DNA from: Omphiscola glabra
Taxonomy: Eukaryota > Mollusca > Gastropoda > Lymnaeidae
Direction of reading: 5' to 3'
DNA length: 64,000 nucleotides
NCBI GenBank assembly: GCA_964017045.1
Contig: OZ024794.1
Coordinates: 25,787,340-25,851,339 of the forward strand
This document shows, one piece after another, positions 1-12,050 of the stretch (positions are counted from its first letter, which is position 1; every line of letters starts with the position of its first letter). The position numbers were made by a program, and so were the translations under genes. The notes beneath the pieces are model-generated. The model saw only the letters and a program-made list of their open reading frames with translations. It was not told the origin of the DNA and did no database searches.

Positions 1-270
1 GTTACACTCGTTCATTAAGAAGACGACATTTTTTGTCGTTGAAATATTTCAGTTAAATAAACGGGGTTGTTGTCCTATAAGTGGATCATAGGAGATGTTT
101 ATGATTTTCTCACGGTACATGGATTTGATAATAGAAATCAATGAAGATAAAACTAATCAACAAAATTTTGCCACGCGTGTTGTCCTCGTTTTGCGATCGC
201 CGTTCTTATAGAGTAGACCCTATCAAAGTGCCTGCATTGAAACCGTATCCGGAAATTTGTGTGAAAGAAA

Positions 271-505
271 TTTAGTGGACGGAATATTGATCGACGGAAG
301 TTTGATCGAACGGAAATTTGGTCGAACAGAAGCTTGATCGAACGGACGTTTGGTCGAACGGAAGTTTGGTCGAACGGAAGTTTGGTCGAACAGAAGTTTG
401 GTCGAACGGAAGTTTGGTCGAACGGAAGTTTGGTCAAACGGAAGTTTGGTCGAACGGAAGTTTGGTCGAACGGAAGTTTGGTCGAATGGAAGTTTTGTCG
501 CGACC
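271..505. repeat. 16-bp minisatellite
   Basis: About 14 tandem copies of a 16-bp unit close to GGAAGTTTGGTCGAAC. The outer copies at the left (271-345) are the most diverged and the inner copies nearly identical. Open frames on both strands here (60-118 codons) are only translations of the repeat. The array is followed directly by a sequence that looks like a hAT transposon end. Confidence 0.9.
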
Positions 506-524
506 CACAGGTTGAGAACCGCTG
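495..524. mobile_element. Probable right end of a hAT-type DNA transposon
   Basis: The array runs into GACCCACAGGTTGAGAACCG followed by CTG, which matches the classic right-terminal sequence of hAT elements (GTT-GAGAACC-CTG). A left end of the form CAGCGGTTCTCAACC was not found in positions 1-300, so the left part is diverged or lies outside the window. The minisatellite may be the internal part of this element. Confidence 0.45.
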
Positions 525-1435
525 CTTTATAAAAGTAAATTTTTTCGTATAAATCCTGTGTATGCATTTTTGTTTGCATTTATGTAATTGTACGGGATTT
601 ATCCTTTATGTGATTGTAGAAACTAATATTCATATTCGGTATGGAAAAGGTTTTTATCAAACTTAGTGCTTGTAAAACATAATATACACAAGATATATTT
701 AAACCTAAATACGTCACAAATACAAAACACATAGCAACATCTACTAATTTAATCTCCACACCAAAACACAACATTGAACAAATCATTAACATCCCTCCCC
801 GTTTGAAACAAAACAAGAAAAACAGATTTTGGGAGGGTGGGGCTGAAAAAATGAAAGAACTTGTTTTCATCGGCCACGAGTCTATGTGTCAAGTTTAAGC
901 TCGATAGGATGCCGGGAAGTTGATAATTCAAATATCTTTAAAAACAGCATCTAATGAAACCAACAGTTCTAGACAAGATCACGAGAAGACGAGCAACGAG
1001 CTGAAATGACTCAAATTAACACGTCTACATACATACAAGACCGTGTGAAGAAGGAGGTTGAAGGTGTCACTCACACAGGGTGCCAACATGGGGGGGGGGG
1101 CGCACCAAAATATATATATTTTTTTTAAATAGGACCTTTGTAGTGAATAAAATAATAAACTGCCATGTACTTCACAGATGCAAAGGTCGCTAAAATCAAC
1201 TTTTTACTGGTCCATACCAGGCGGCACTTTTTTCTATAAATTGATTGGCGCCATTTGTACAAGGACACCACTATTTTACCGCGTGGCACACCTCATCTTA
1301 ACGGTATTCCTCATATAGTTCGTTAATTAAAAGACCCTGGCGACAAAATGGGTTTATTTTTATTGAAACCAGGACCAACATTGAAAGTTACGTAAAGGTA
1401 AGTAATTGTATAAAGTTTGAATAACGACAACTTAC

Positions 1436-1490
1436 CAATGAGGACTAAGGCTGTCAACAGGTAGAGGGTGGTGAGTCGGCAAGAAGACAT
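1436..1490 (-). CDS. Possible first coding exon of a secreted protein (signal peptide only)
   Basis: On the minus strand an ATG at 1490-1488 opens 18 codons. They have a short polar start (MSSC), one Arg, then a hydrophobic run (LTTLYLLTALVLI). The exon ends at a consensus donor, G|GTAAGT, after codon position 1. Signal-peptide exons often end in phase 1. A TATATC motif on the same strand lies about 125 bp upstream (1613-1620). No phase-1 continuation was found between this exon and position 1, so the rest of the gene would be outside the window. No family can be named. It could equally be a chance open stretch next to a GT. Confidence 0.3.
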
Positions 1491-1583
1491 CTTTAGGTGA
1501 CCAGTCTCAGGATGACGCCGTCTTTGTATAGGTTAGTGCGTGAGGGGGGTCGACAGGACTGGAGCTCACCGCAGATGCTCTGG

Positions 1584-1590
1584 TATAAAT
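1584..1590 (+). promoter_or_regulatory. TATA-like box
   Basis: TATAAAT stands in an island (about 1440-1720) that is more GC-rich than its surroundings. It is oriented for plus-strand transcription. A minus-oriented TATATC lies 25 bp away. No plus-strand gene start was recognised downstream, so the function is open. Confidence 0.2.
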
Positions 1591-2066
1591 GTGGTCCGAC
1601 ACCGGTCAGGGGTAGATATACCCAGAGTCCGTACAAGTCGTGACTAAGTGGCGGCCCCTACTGCAGCCTCTCCTCTCCCGGGTCATCCCAGTCCGCGCCA
1701 AATATTAGCATAATCAGGAAGTGATCTGGCACCGACTCCACGCACTGGGCGAGCGGATTGAAGGAATGGAGATGGTGATCAATGTTTGCACAGTGATGTT
1801 AATACTAATGGCATTAAATATATTTAGAACCTGTAGCAATTACCTATTTCGTGTAGAAGAGATCACTTTTGTATTAAGTGTTAATACTGTAAACCCTTTC
1901 ATCGCTTGATTAATTTCGTTCATGACAAAATGGACACATGGTTGTTGGTAAAGGTATAGCACAAAATAATTTACAGTAATATGTTTTTTAAATATTTGTA
2001 ACTCCGGTACACTTTGAATTCTATATTCTGACTAGAATGCAATTTATATACTTTTAATTTTAACAG

Positions 2067-2300
2067 ATGTGCTCTTGATGTCGTATGGTCAACCAGGGTG
2101 GGACTCGCTATCGTTATCTACTGGATGGCAACTCATCAACACAGTGATAATACAACTCGTGCGACTTGGAACGCATAAAGAACAGAACGTGCAGTGTGAC
2201 ACACAAGAAGTAGAAGCACTGCTGGTCATCTGCTGTATCCTGGTCTATTTCCAATCGTCTTGCTCGTGTGAACAAATAGTTCAGAACGCGACAGAGTGAC
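2067..2300 (+). other. Unassigned open stretch with higher GC
   Basis: A pyrimidine-rich tract ending in AACAG precedes a 230-bp stretch with clearly higher GC than its surroundings and an open plus-strand frame of about 76 codons (stop TGA at 2297-2299). The predicted peptide matches no family I recognise. It could be an exon, part of an old transposon, or chance. From 2300 to 3200 I see no gene or repeat. Confidence 0.2.
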
Positions 2301-3261
2301 AAAATACAGATTGACATGCGAAGGTCGGACCATATGATGGCTCAACCGAAATGTGTACAACTCCTCACAACTGGGAATCCATCACGGGTCCAATACCTTC
2401 CTCATTTACCCGCGCACCCAACCGCTAGTTTCACCACCTTTTGAAAAACCGTAGACGGTTTCTATTTTTGCATTTATTGAATTACTCGTAATTTGTAATG
2501 AGCTCTATCACAAATTAGCAAATAACATTAACATTTTTAAAAAAATAGAATGCGAGTCGGAACAAGCTGAGGCTAATAATATATGACGGACTGCGGACAA
2601 GCCGTCTGAAGGAAATAGCGGAACTTTTAAGTTTTTGAATTCATTTCTAATACTTTGTTGTTTTCTCGTTTTGTCTTGTCTGCAGATGGTATCTATAGCC
2701 GAAACGTTCTCTTGTGATTGTCGTGTCTTTTCATTTTAATCCTTAACATAATATTTTGTTCCGCTAATTCAGAATATGTGACGCCACTCGTTCATTTTTT
2801 AGTGCTGTAATTGTAGGCCGTTAAATTTTTATAAATGATTGTTATTGTTAGCAAATGCCATAATCACTGACTAACTAATGCCATCTTTAAAACAATTAAG
2901 AGCTAAAATGAGATATCGGTTAACCAGTCATTAAGTTGCTGTTTTAATGAAGGATAAACAATCAGTTAAGAGACACGAGCATCTGTGGGCAAGTATTGAA
3001 CTGCCAAGTACGGTACACGTGTGCAACTATTTTTTGGTTGCAATTTGAGATGACTTGAGCTGACTAGGACTACTACAAGTTAAGGTATACCATTACAATG
3101 ACGGAAATATGACATTTATATTCTGCGTTTCTAAAACTTATTTTGTAATTGTACAGAAATGTATCTGTACCGTAACTTATACTTATAAATGTTTTGAAAC
3201 GATTGTTTAGTAATGCCTGATAAAGGGTTTGCCATCATTGTCCTCCCCACATCCACTAACT

Positions 3262-3590
3262 GACTTACTTAAGAAAATCAGCAGACCATCGAGCGGAGGC
3301 TCATAAAGTCTTCCCCAGCACACCTCCACCGCCCCCAACTGGCATTCAACCACTCCCCCAGTGGTCTCTATTCCAGTCAGGCCGCGAAGCGGCATGCCGA
3401 GGGCTCCCCGCCCCTGAGACAGCCCCACCCACCCTTCCACTCGATTGACTATGCGAGAGAGGCCGCATCAGAGAAGGGACGCCTGGCCAGCCGGGGTGAT
3501 GCTTACACAGCAACCTGGCCGGACTTCCTTGGGCTGGGGTGGATACAATTTACGTCTCTAAAGCCCCCCCTTCCCACCCACTAAATTAGA
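3262..3590 (-). mobile_element. Unclassified retroelement family 'A', copy 1 (3' half)
   Basis: The reverse complement matches the 3' part of the full copy at 48578-49329. Shared blocks include GCATAGTCAATCGAGTGGAA and CCACTGGGGGAGTGGTTGAA, and both end at TTTTCTTAAGTA. The 5' half is missing, as expected of target-primed retrotransposition. The copy is visibly diverged from 48578-49329. Its open frame of 77 codons includes flanking sequence and is not evidence of a gene. Confidence 0.8.
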
Positions 3591-3773
3591 CCAAGTGATG
3601 ATCACTGATTTACATGGTTAGTGACCTTGATTCAGTAATGGAAGCGTGCCAATAATTTGATCAATGCGTTGTACGCAGACACAATTTTAAACAGACTGTA
3701 CCGTATAAGTATAAGCAAAATGGGTTGTTTTATTTTTCTTTGATTGGTGAAAGAATTTGTAAGGCCATACTAT

Positions 3774-4250
3774 CGGCCTGGGGTAATATGGCTGCCTGCC
3801 ATCTGATCAGACTGAGGTGACAGGGCTGCCTGCCATACGATCATACTGAGGTAACATGGCTGCCTGCCATACGATCATACTGAGGTGACATGGCTGCCCG
3901 CCATACGATCATACTGAGGTGACATGGCTGCATGCCATACAGTGTATGATGCACTAGGGCTGTAGTGACAGTGCTGCCTACCACTGCCATACGATCAGAC
4001 TGTAGTGACAGTGCTGCCTGCCATACGATCAGACTGTAGTGATCGTGCTGCCTGCCATACGATCAGACTGGGGTGACAATGCTGCCTGCCATACGATCAG
4101 ACTGTAGTGACAATGCTGCCTGCCATACGATCAGACTGTGGTGACAATGCTGCCTGCCATACGATCAGACTGTAGTGACAATGCTGCCTGCCATACGATC
4201 AGACTGTAGTGATAGTGCTGCCTGCCATGCGATTAGACTTGAGTGACAAC
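3774..4250. repeat. 34-bp minisatellite
   Basis: About 13 tandem copies of a 34-bp unit; the core is TGCTGCCTGCCATACGATCA followed by GACTGTAGTGACAA. Two subfamilies are visible: left copies carry ATCATACTGAGGTGACATGG, right copies ATCAGACTGTAGTGACAATG. A few units are shortened or rearranged near 3935-3990. Confidence 0.92.
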
Positions 4251-4269
4251 GCTGCCCCTGGTAGTGATA

Positions 4270-5145
4270 GGGTTTTCAAAAGTGTCCTAATTATCCTATT
4301 AATACAGTAAACCTTATAAAATTCTAAAAATGTCAGAGAACGAAAGCTGGGCTTCTGACAGCAGCAATCTCATTTAATCTATGAGCGGAGCCGTCAGAAA
4401 ACTGGGCAATTTTAGATGTCAGAATCTGGGAATCAGGCAGACGATTTTATTTTTTTAAAATAAGGTGAACGATCAATATAAATTATATACAACATTAACG
4501 TGATACGCTAGGTGATTACGTGTGTGTATGTCAAGCTTGTCAGAGGATTTACTGAACGCCAACAGTGCAGAGCTGCCCAATGCTAAATAAAATAGATTGA
4601 GTGACGTGTGGGCTTAACATGTGACAGCATGAGGACACGGTCTGATGATTAACCGTACATTTCTGGCAGATCTCCTTACATGACGTCAAGGATGGGCATT
4701 ATCTTCAGAACTGTGTGAAACTTGGCTGTCAAGTTACGCTGAACGCTGGTGTGTGTGTGTGTGTTCATTCAAATATTGCAGGTGGTTCGAAAGCTCCATA
4801 CTGCCCTACTTTCGGGTCATAAAAATCATTCGGATAAGAATTACTCAGCTTATTTTTGGCACAGACCATAGGATGGCTCATCTGTCGCATTGTCCTGTAC
4901 CGGTATTGAATGCACATATTTTTTTAAAAATATTTTGATAGCCTAGCTGTATGTGTAGGAATTTAATAATCATATTATTCCAATAAAATAAACAGGTTCA
5001 ATCCAAAAATTAACACTAGTGACTTTCGTTAAAATGCTTACAAGAAATTATATTCAGTTGGAATTACATTTTTGAAAATATTCTATATTATAAAATATAA
5101 TAGTACCGGTATTATTATTTAGGAGCATTATGGTAATGGTTATGA
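4270..5145. other. Intergenic sequence without recognised features
   Basis: AT-rich unique sequence. A short (GT)n run lies at 4750-4761. No exon, RNA gene or transposon end was recognised. Confidence 0.5.
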
Positions 5146-5152
5146 CGTAAAA

Positions 5153-5330
5153 AAACCAGCTGTAAAAAGAGCAAAGAGGAAGGCCAGAAAACACTGATCC
5201 ACCACATTCGTGTGTGGGACATGCAAAAGAGACTGCCACTCGAGGATCGGTCTCACTATAGCCACACCAAGAGCTGCAATCCAAAAAGATGAATCTATCG
5301 TATCTCGTAGACGGAAATATGACATACATA
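5153..5330 (+). mobile_element. 5'-truncated LINE, last ~50 codons plus 3' tail
   Basis: The translated plus strand contains KARKH, TFVCGTCKRDCHSRIGL and then the 3' tail CTCGTAGACGGAAATATGAC. Both the protein and the tail match the LINE fragment at 26000-26668 (minus). A stop and a frameshift near the end show decay. It is a very short 5' truncation. TATGACGTA on the left and TATGACATA on the right may be the target-site duplication (one mismatch in nine). Confidence 0.75.
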
Positions 5331-5419
5331 CATGCAGCGGTGTATTTCCAAATTCGTAACAAAGGGTTCGCAGTTAGTATAAATTTTGATTTTTTTGAAA
5401 TTAGTACTTGATTTTAGGC

Positions 5420-6740
5420 ATATTTATTTTTGAACTAACGGTTCACACGAACCTGACCGAACCGGCTCCAAACCACCGCTGCATACATGGTTATGACATT
5501 GCTACTGGCAATAATGCAAAGTCAAAGTCGGACTCAGGAAGGGGTGCCTTCCGTTTTCAGAGTAAGGTAGACCTGCTGCCTGCATATAATGTAGGACTCG
5601 ACTTTCTTTGAAATGTAGATTAGGCTACTCCTTTATTATGGTGCACTCTTTGACTTGTGCGTGTCCTGTATAACGTAGGCCTATTGACGCAACTGGATAG
5701 ATCGATAAACGTAAATGGACATTAAAAAAAAAAATTCCTGCACAACTCTGGGCGACCATTGCTAAAGATCAGCTCTTACTCTTATAGTTATATAAATCAT
5801 TAAAAGACATAACATTTTGTACCAAGTGTGTCATCCAAAAGATAAATGGCGTTATCTTCCCTTGCTCATATTACTGATAAAGAAGAAAAATAATTTTATA
5901 CAATACAACTTAAAGGGGGGGGGGGGGGGCAGGTAGTCAAAATGCTAAAACTTAAAATCCATCCCTTAGAAAAAGAATTTTTTTGCTCATCACATAGAAA
6001 AAGCAATAAAAACATATAAAAACGAATCAGGACAATTTTAAAAAAAAAATGTTATGCTTTTTTTGATGGGAAAATAGGGGTAAAATGTAGCAATTTTATA
6101 TCCTTATCAGAAACAGCATATCTAAAAAAAAAAACATCTATATGAATTCAATGAAACTTGGCACAACTCTTGTGCATAGAACATTGCACAATGTCACAGA
6201 AGGTAATTAGCATAATCATACAAACAAACTTGTTGCGAATTTTCTAAAATTGTGTCTTAAAATAATCAGCCATTTACATTAATTGTTTTGTCAAAAATGA
6301 AAATATATTTTTTTGGTCTCTTAAAAGACAATAAAATAAACCCTGTGTGACATTGTAGATAAACATGTTGCAAACACATGGTGCAAATTCTGGTCTAATT
6401 TGATAGGTGGTTTCTGACACACACTGCTTCCAATAACCCCACACTTGTAAAAATAACACAACTGAGATAATGCAAAATGAAAATTGTATATTAAAATATT
6501 TTATTTTTTCAACTTCAAAGCTTGTTTCAAGGTGTATTAAATAGATACCTGTGCTTCTTGCTAATGGGAATCAATAGAAATAATTTTTAAAAGTCAATAT
6601 ATGTAAAAATTAATTTTTATCTACCCTCAACCCAACTAGAAAAAAAAAAAAAAAGCTAAAAATTCCCAGCATCATAACTCTTACCCCGTCTAATCTAAAA
6701 TATTCTTGCTAAGCAATAATGCATGCTGCTATAATCTCTC
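5420..6740. other. Intergenic sequence without recognised genes
   Basis: AT-rich DNA with several A- and T-runs and a 14-bp G homopolymer at 5916-5929. One TAGGCCTA palindrome lies at 5686-5693. No gene was recognised. Confidence 0.5.
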
Positions 6741-6758
6741 TTCTTCTCCTTTTAGCTT

Positions 6759-8389
6759 CTAAGCTTTCTCTGCTTTTGAAATGCGTTGAGCGTCTCTCTT
6801 TTTACCCTTCTGAAAGGCGCAGCTACTTACAGAGCAGCCAATATTTTTTAAAAAGCCCCTAAGCCCAACACTTCCAGAATTAAACTCTGACACACCCAAG
6901 GCTGTCCCCACTTCCACCCGCCTTCTCCCTACAAAAATGTGCTTAGGGCACCTTGACCATATTTTCGCATGGATGCTTTCATTCGCATTTTGTGTCATTC
7001 CAGGCAAGCATCTTGCCAGAAGCACATCTGAAGTAAGTCTGTCATAAATAGGCTTCACTTCTGATATGAAACTGGTGCTTTTTCCTTTATGAGTTGGTGG
7101 GGACTGTTTGTGGGCAATAGCCCTCTGCCAAAAGCACCATGATGTCTGTCCAGTGGGGCACTCATGATGCTTCGGGTTCTCATCAGATGAAGAGGCATGC
7201 TGAAATGTCATTAAAATCTTCTTTCGAAGCTCTTCAGTGCTGGAGCTCTTACTGGTCACAGCTTTCTTGTAATGCCGCTGTAGAAGGTTAATTTTAACCT
7301 TTAAAAAAAATTTATATATATCATCATATAAGTACATACCAGTGGATCATCAAAAACATATGAGAAAAAAGAACATGATTTTAAAAATAAAAACAGATAA
7401 AAAAATATTATGATACTGTAGTGACTACAATATCTGTAGCAATTGTTTTTATAGTTATGATTAGCAATATGAACATAAAAATATTTTAAAAATCACCTTA
7501 CCTGTGTCAAACTGCCAGTCTTACGCCCGCCCAGTGTTATGCCGCTCTTAGATTCTGTTGCCATCAAGTTTCAAAGAGCTGTACCAAGCCTCTTTGACAC
7601 ATGGTTTGTGCTCTCCTCCTTCTGGATAGGGGTACTGTAAGGTGCCAAGGCCTGCAATTCATTGTAGTTGTAGGTCTTGCAGTCACCTTCTGAAACAAAT
7701 GTGTACCTCAAACCCTGCTTCAGTGAACGAAGCCACATAACCTTTTCAGCTTCAACCTCCATGAGACCTGCAGAGCCAGAGTGGTTAATTGAGCAGTCAT
7801 CTTTGTGAGTGTTGTACCACTCCTGATATGCCGTCTCACTCAGCTGCAGTTTAGCCTTGTCGGCTGTTGAACATTGCTGAAAAAATAGATTTTGAAAAAG
7901 CTGGTTTACTAAAACTATATGTTGTGCAGAATGATACAATTAATTGTTCTGATTAAAAAATATGTTATTTTTTTAATAATAATTATTTTTACCTGACGAT
8001 ATGTAGACATAACATGGAAATCTACAGCTAATCCAGTGGTAGCCTCAATCAACACGCCAAGCCCATGTTTGGATGTATGCCCCCTTTTGTGCCATGGGCC
8101 ATCAAAGCTGACAGTTATGTCAACAATATCATCTTTGTTGTTTGCACCGTAAACTTGTCTAACTTTATCCACTGCTTCAGATTTCACCTGTTCGCTAAAT
8201 ACTTTAGTTCTCTTGTGGATCATTGTCATGTGAGATTTGTACGTTTTATATGTCATCGAGTCCATTCCAATGGCCTCGCACAAAGACTCCATGCCAGCAA
8301 AACCGAGAACAATGTTTAAAAATGATGCCACTAGCCGTCTGTTAATGTCACAATGCTTAGTGTCAGCAAGTGTTTGAGATGACAACAGA
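6759..8389 (-). pseudogene. Mutator-like transposase with introns and one in-frame stop
   Basis: Three exons join in frame: 8389-7993, 7876-7502 and 7298-6759. Donors are CAG|GTAAAA and CAG|GTAAGG; acceptors are TTTCAG and TTAAAG. The protein matches the Mutator-like transposase domain family found in invertebrates: VSFDGPWHKRGHTSKHG, then EGDCKTYNY, VSKRLGTAL, SDENPKHHECP, SWCFWQRA, and TQNANESIHAKIWSRCPK. The Asp of SFDG, the Asp of EGDC and the Glu of NESI are the likely DDE triad. A TGA at 7573-7571 follows GTAL where the family has Arg, so a single CGA-to-TGA change may have inactivated it. An acceptor (CTGTAG) at 8392-8390 shows that upstream coding sequence is missing from this model; I could not find it. 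Either a decayed transposon or a domesticated gene. Confidence 0.75.
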
Positions 8390-8439
8390 CTACAGAAATA
8401 ATACTTTAAAAAACATACTTTCAAAAACAAGAAGGTTGA

Positions 8440-11400
8440 TGAGGATGTAGTTTTAATTCTCTCATATTACCGTAGATAAAACTATGTCTCTCAATCTCAA
8501 TTCAACCTAATAATAAACTAACGGAATATGTGCCTAGAGTCCCTAAGTGGTGAGATGTCAATGTATTGCCCACTTTCCTTTGCCCTGCAGATAAGGAAGG
8601 AAGGTGAATTAATGTAAATAATATAACAGTAACAGATAGAAAATATAACCTGGGTACAGCCTTTTCATTACCTATTACCAGCTTATATAACTTATATATC
8701 CTTAAAGTTCATCCATCTACAATTATCACTAACATCTTTGCGCGTCCAATTAGTTTTATAATTTTGGAGACTTTCAAATCCCTTTTGTATAGAAATTTAA
8801 AGTGGGTGGGAGGGGGGGAGAGAGAGACGGACAGGGACAGCACCCTTAAAAACTCATGGAATGGTTCTGGTCGTCTGATATTAGAGAACCCAGAACCATC
8901 TAGAAACATCATCAAAATTTTTCAATATGCTCTGGGTCAGGTCCACTTTATTCAATAAATGTTTTTGTTATGTTGGGTGCTGTAATCAATATTTAATCTT
9001 AGATGTCAAAAATGTGATTTGAATGCAGTTAAAGATTTGTATTACTAAGTGGGCTCTTCAAGTTTACATCAGATGCTCCTGGTTTACCACTTGACATTGG
9101 CATCAGCCGTACTATGGATGCTGTGGGGGAACAATATTTCATCTACAATTTCATGTAAACCTTTGGGATAGGACATCAAACAGAACCTTTTCTATATTTA
9201 ATATTTAAAAATAAAAACTAAATGAATAATTTCACTAAAGGCTCTTTTCACAATACATTTTTTGTAAAACCAGTATATTTAAATTGAATAAACATACTGT
9301 TACCATGGTAATTAAGAGAAGAAATTTGCATGGAAAATGTAAATTTCAGCCAAATCATATGAACAGAGAAAAACATTTTTGCATCTTTAAGTGAACCACA
9401 GAAAAATTATTCATAATTTCCATGCTTCAAGTTTTTCTGTGCCTGGTAACATTTTCCTTTATCAAGCTACCTATGAAATAACAGTAACATTTATTGTTTA
9501 CTCTTTAAGTTTATGCCTAACGTAATAGTTTCTTATAAAGTGTCCGAGTTTGGGACTCCTTCCAAAGGAACAAATGAGAAAATTCTTTTTGATCTACCAC
9601 GAAAGACAATCTTTTAAAAAGTATGTTGGGGAAAAAAGCAAAATCTTAGCTACTGTAAAATTAAACTTTCAATTGAAAGGTTACCTAATTCGAGGATAAA
9701 TTACAGTATGTGACCATACAATGGTGGATCCAAAAACACACTTTGACACATTCCTATACCCCCTCACTTATTAACATGACTGGAAATAATTATTCCTGAG
9801 ACATAAATACAATGGAACCCTGATATAACATGATAAAATGAGCTTATAAAATCTGATGATAATACATGAAGTGTGTTTCACGTTTCATTGGGGTTTTACT
9901 AAATTCCCTGCAAAAGGCCATGTGGTTAGTGAGATGCGCTGTGTTAAAGTTGGACTAGTTTTAGTGGAGTTGCAATAGTGTTGAATGAGAATATATGTTT
10001 TTACTTTTTTTCTTCTTCAATTATTCAAAAAAAAATCACCCGCGAATAAATACATGACATTTCAAGTTATATCCAATTTTGCGTTTTAGTGGGTTTCCAA
10101 TGAATTAAGTACAGTGCTCAAATATTAATTAAATTTATGCAAATATTTATAACATATGCACATCACTTACACAACATCCGCCCAATACTACATAAGACTT
10201 TTTAAAATCTAACTTTAAATATTGGAGTACGATAAACAATAATTATGTAACATTTATTTTTCTTTTACTTCAGAAATACTAAATAACATTATTATGTACT
10301 CATTATTTGTCTTTTATATTAGAGGATACTTAATAAATTTAGTGAATGACTAAGAGGTCATATTCTAATTTCAGCAGAATCTACATATTATTAGTAATCT
10401 TGGTTTAACAAATCAAGAAATCTCAGGTGCCAGAAAGAGTTAATTTATAATATTTTGTAAGAGCATTTTTGGACTCAAATTTATTTTTGTAAGTTCTGAC
10501 CAAAGATCAGCTACTATCTTTGTAGCCACTTTTTTTCCTAGTCCTTTATATTTATCTGTTAAAAGGGTAAAAAACAGAAAACTTACCAGAAGGCCTGTTT
10601 TCCATAATCAGAAGTTTGTATCAATATATCAATAATCTCCAAATTAACTTTTAAGATCTTATCATCTTCTGTCTGAAATAAATGCAGAAATTTTCAAAGT
10701 TCCAACTGTTCTTTATTGGTTCTGATTTTTTTTTTCACCCATGGACTGCTCCAGGTACAGATAAAAGAAGGAAAAAAAACTTTGATGCAAAGAAAGACTT
10801 CTTCCTTTTTCAATATCAAGGTGTTGCACTGCATCTATTTCATGCTTTCCAAAATTGCAAGTTATGTTATTTCTCTCTCAAAACCAAAATTTGCCAGGTT
10901 TTGTCAGTTCAACATTTGACAGATGCAAACTGCACATGCTCAATTTTTCACAGAACAAAAAATTGTTGCCGCAGTGTTAGTGATATTTTTCCCTTTTCAT
11001 AAGATGCTTATTATTCTTTCCCTGTTTACAATTGCAAAATGGAAGAAAAATATATGAGACCTGAATAGTACTAGTGAAGAATCTTCAGTTTAGAGTCACC
11101 ACTCTATCACACAATTAATCTTTGGCATCTCACTTTAGTGCTTTCTTTGCCCATTTTGAAATCATGTTTTTAATTTGGTTTGCTGTTAGCTTCAACACAT
11201 TTCAGCTTCTTCCTTCATATTTTCAGATTCACAATTGTCAGAGGAAATAGGCAACATTCTCACTCTCAAAATTGTGTTAATTTCTTCTTCTGTTTTCAAG
11301 AAATTCATTAAAGAACACTTGTAAGTTCTTTCTTCATTTCAACTTTTCTTCATAGTTCAACATCTAAGACTTCACATGTGCATTCACCCTTAACAGAAAG

Positions 11401-12050
11401 ATACAAAAAAAAACTGATGGTTAATGACAATCTCAGAATATTTAATAACCAGTAACATAGCCTCAACATAGGAAAATATGTTTCAGTTTTAAACTAAGCA
11501 ACAAAAATCTTTTCTTTTTTTTTTTTTTAAAGTTATGAAATTTAAGATTATTTCATACAGAAAATTTTTAGTTTCTAATAAAATTAAAATAATGTTAAGA
11601 GTATGGGGTTGTTAATTTACCAAGCAGGAATGAACATAAAAATAAAGCACACAAAACAGTTAAAAAAAACAAACTCTAAAACTAAAAGGTATTCATTTTA
11701 AAAATTTTACATTAAAAAAATATTATTTACATCTCTTTAGACATGTCTCAATCGCATGTTTTGATAGCATTATTTAATCAACATAAGAATAGGACCCTAT
11801 CCCTCCTTAGAACAGGTTTACATAGTTATACATGCCACCATCATTCAATTTTTATAATAAAATGACATCTTGTACTGTGAACGTAACAATATTTTTTACG
11901 TAATCACAAATTCTTAGAGATTGGAAAGTAAATATTTCAACAAAGTAACAAAATTGCATGATGTGGATTAAATATTAACATTAAAATAAAACAATTAAGT
12001 TGTCGGAACGCTGAACTCTTGAGAATACTGTTTTAGTCTGTACCAGGGTA
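8440..12050. other. AT-rich region between the transposase and tra2
   Basis: No further exon was recognised on either strand. The end nearest 12050 is likely the 3' untranslated region of the Transformer-2 gene (minus strand). The missing 5' part of the Mutator-like gene would be expected above 8390 but was not recognisable. Confidence 0.4.

Noticed and set aside
153..579. Repetitive open frames on both strands
   Set aside because: Translations of the 16-bp minisatellite.
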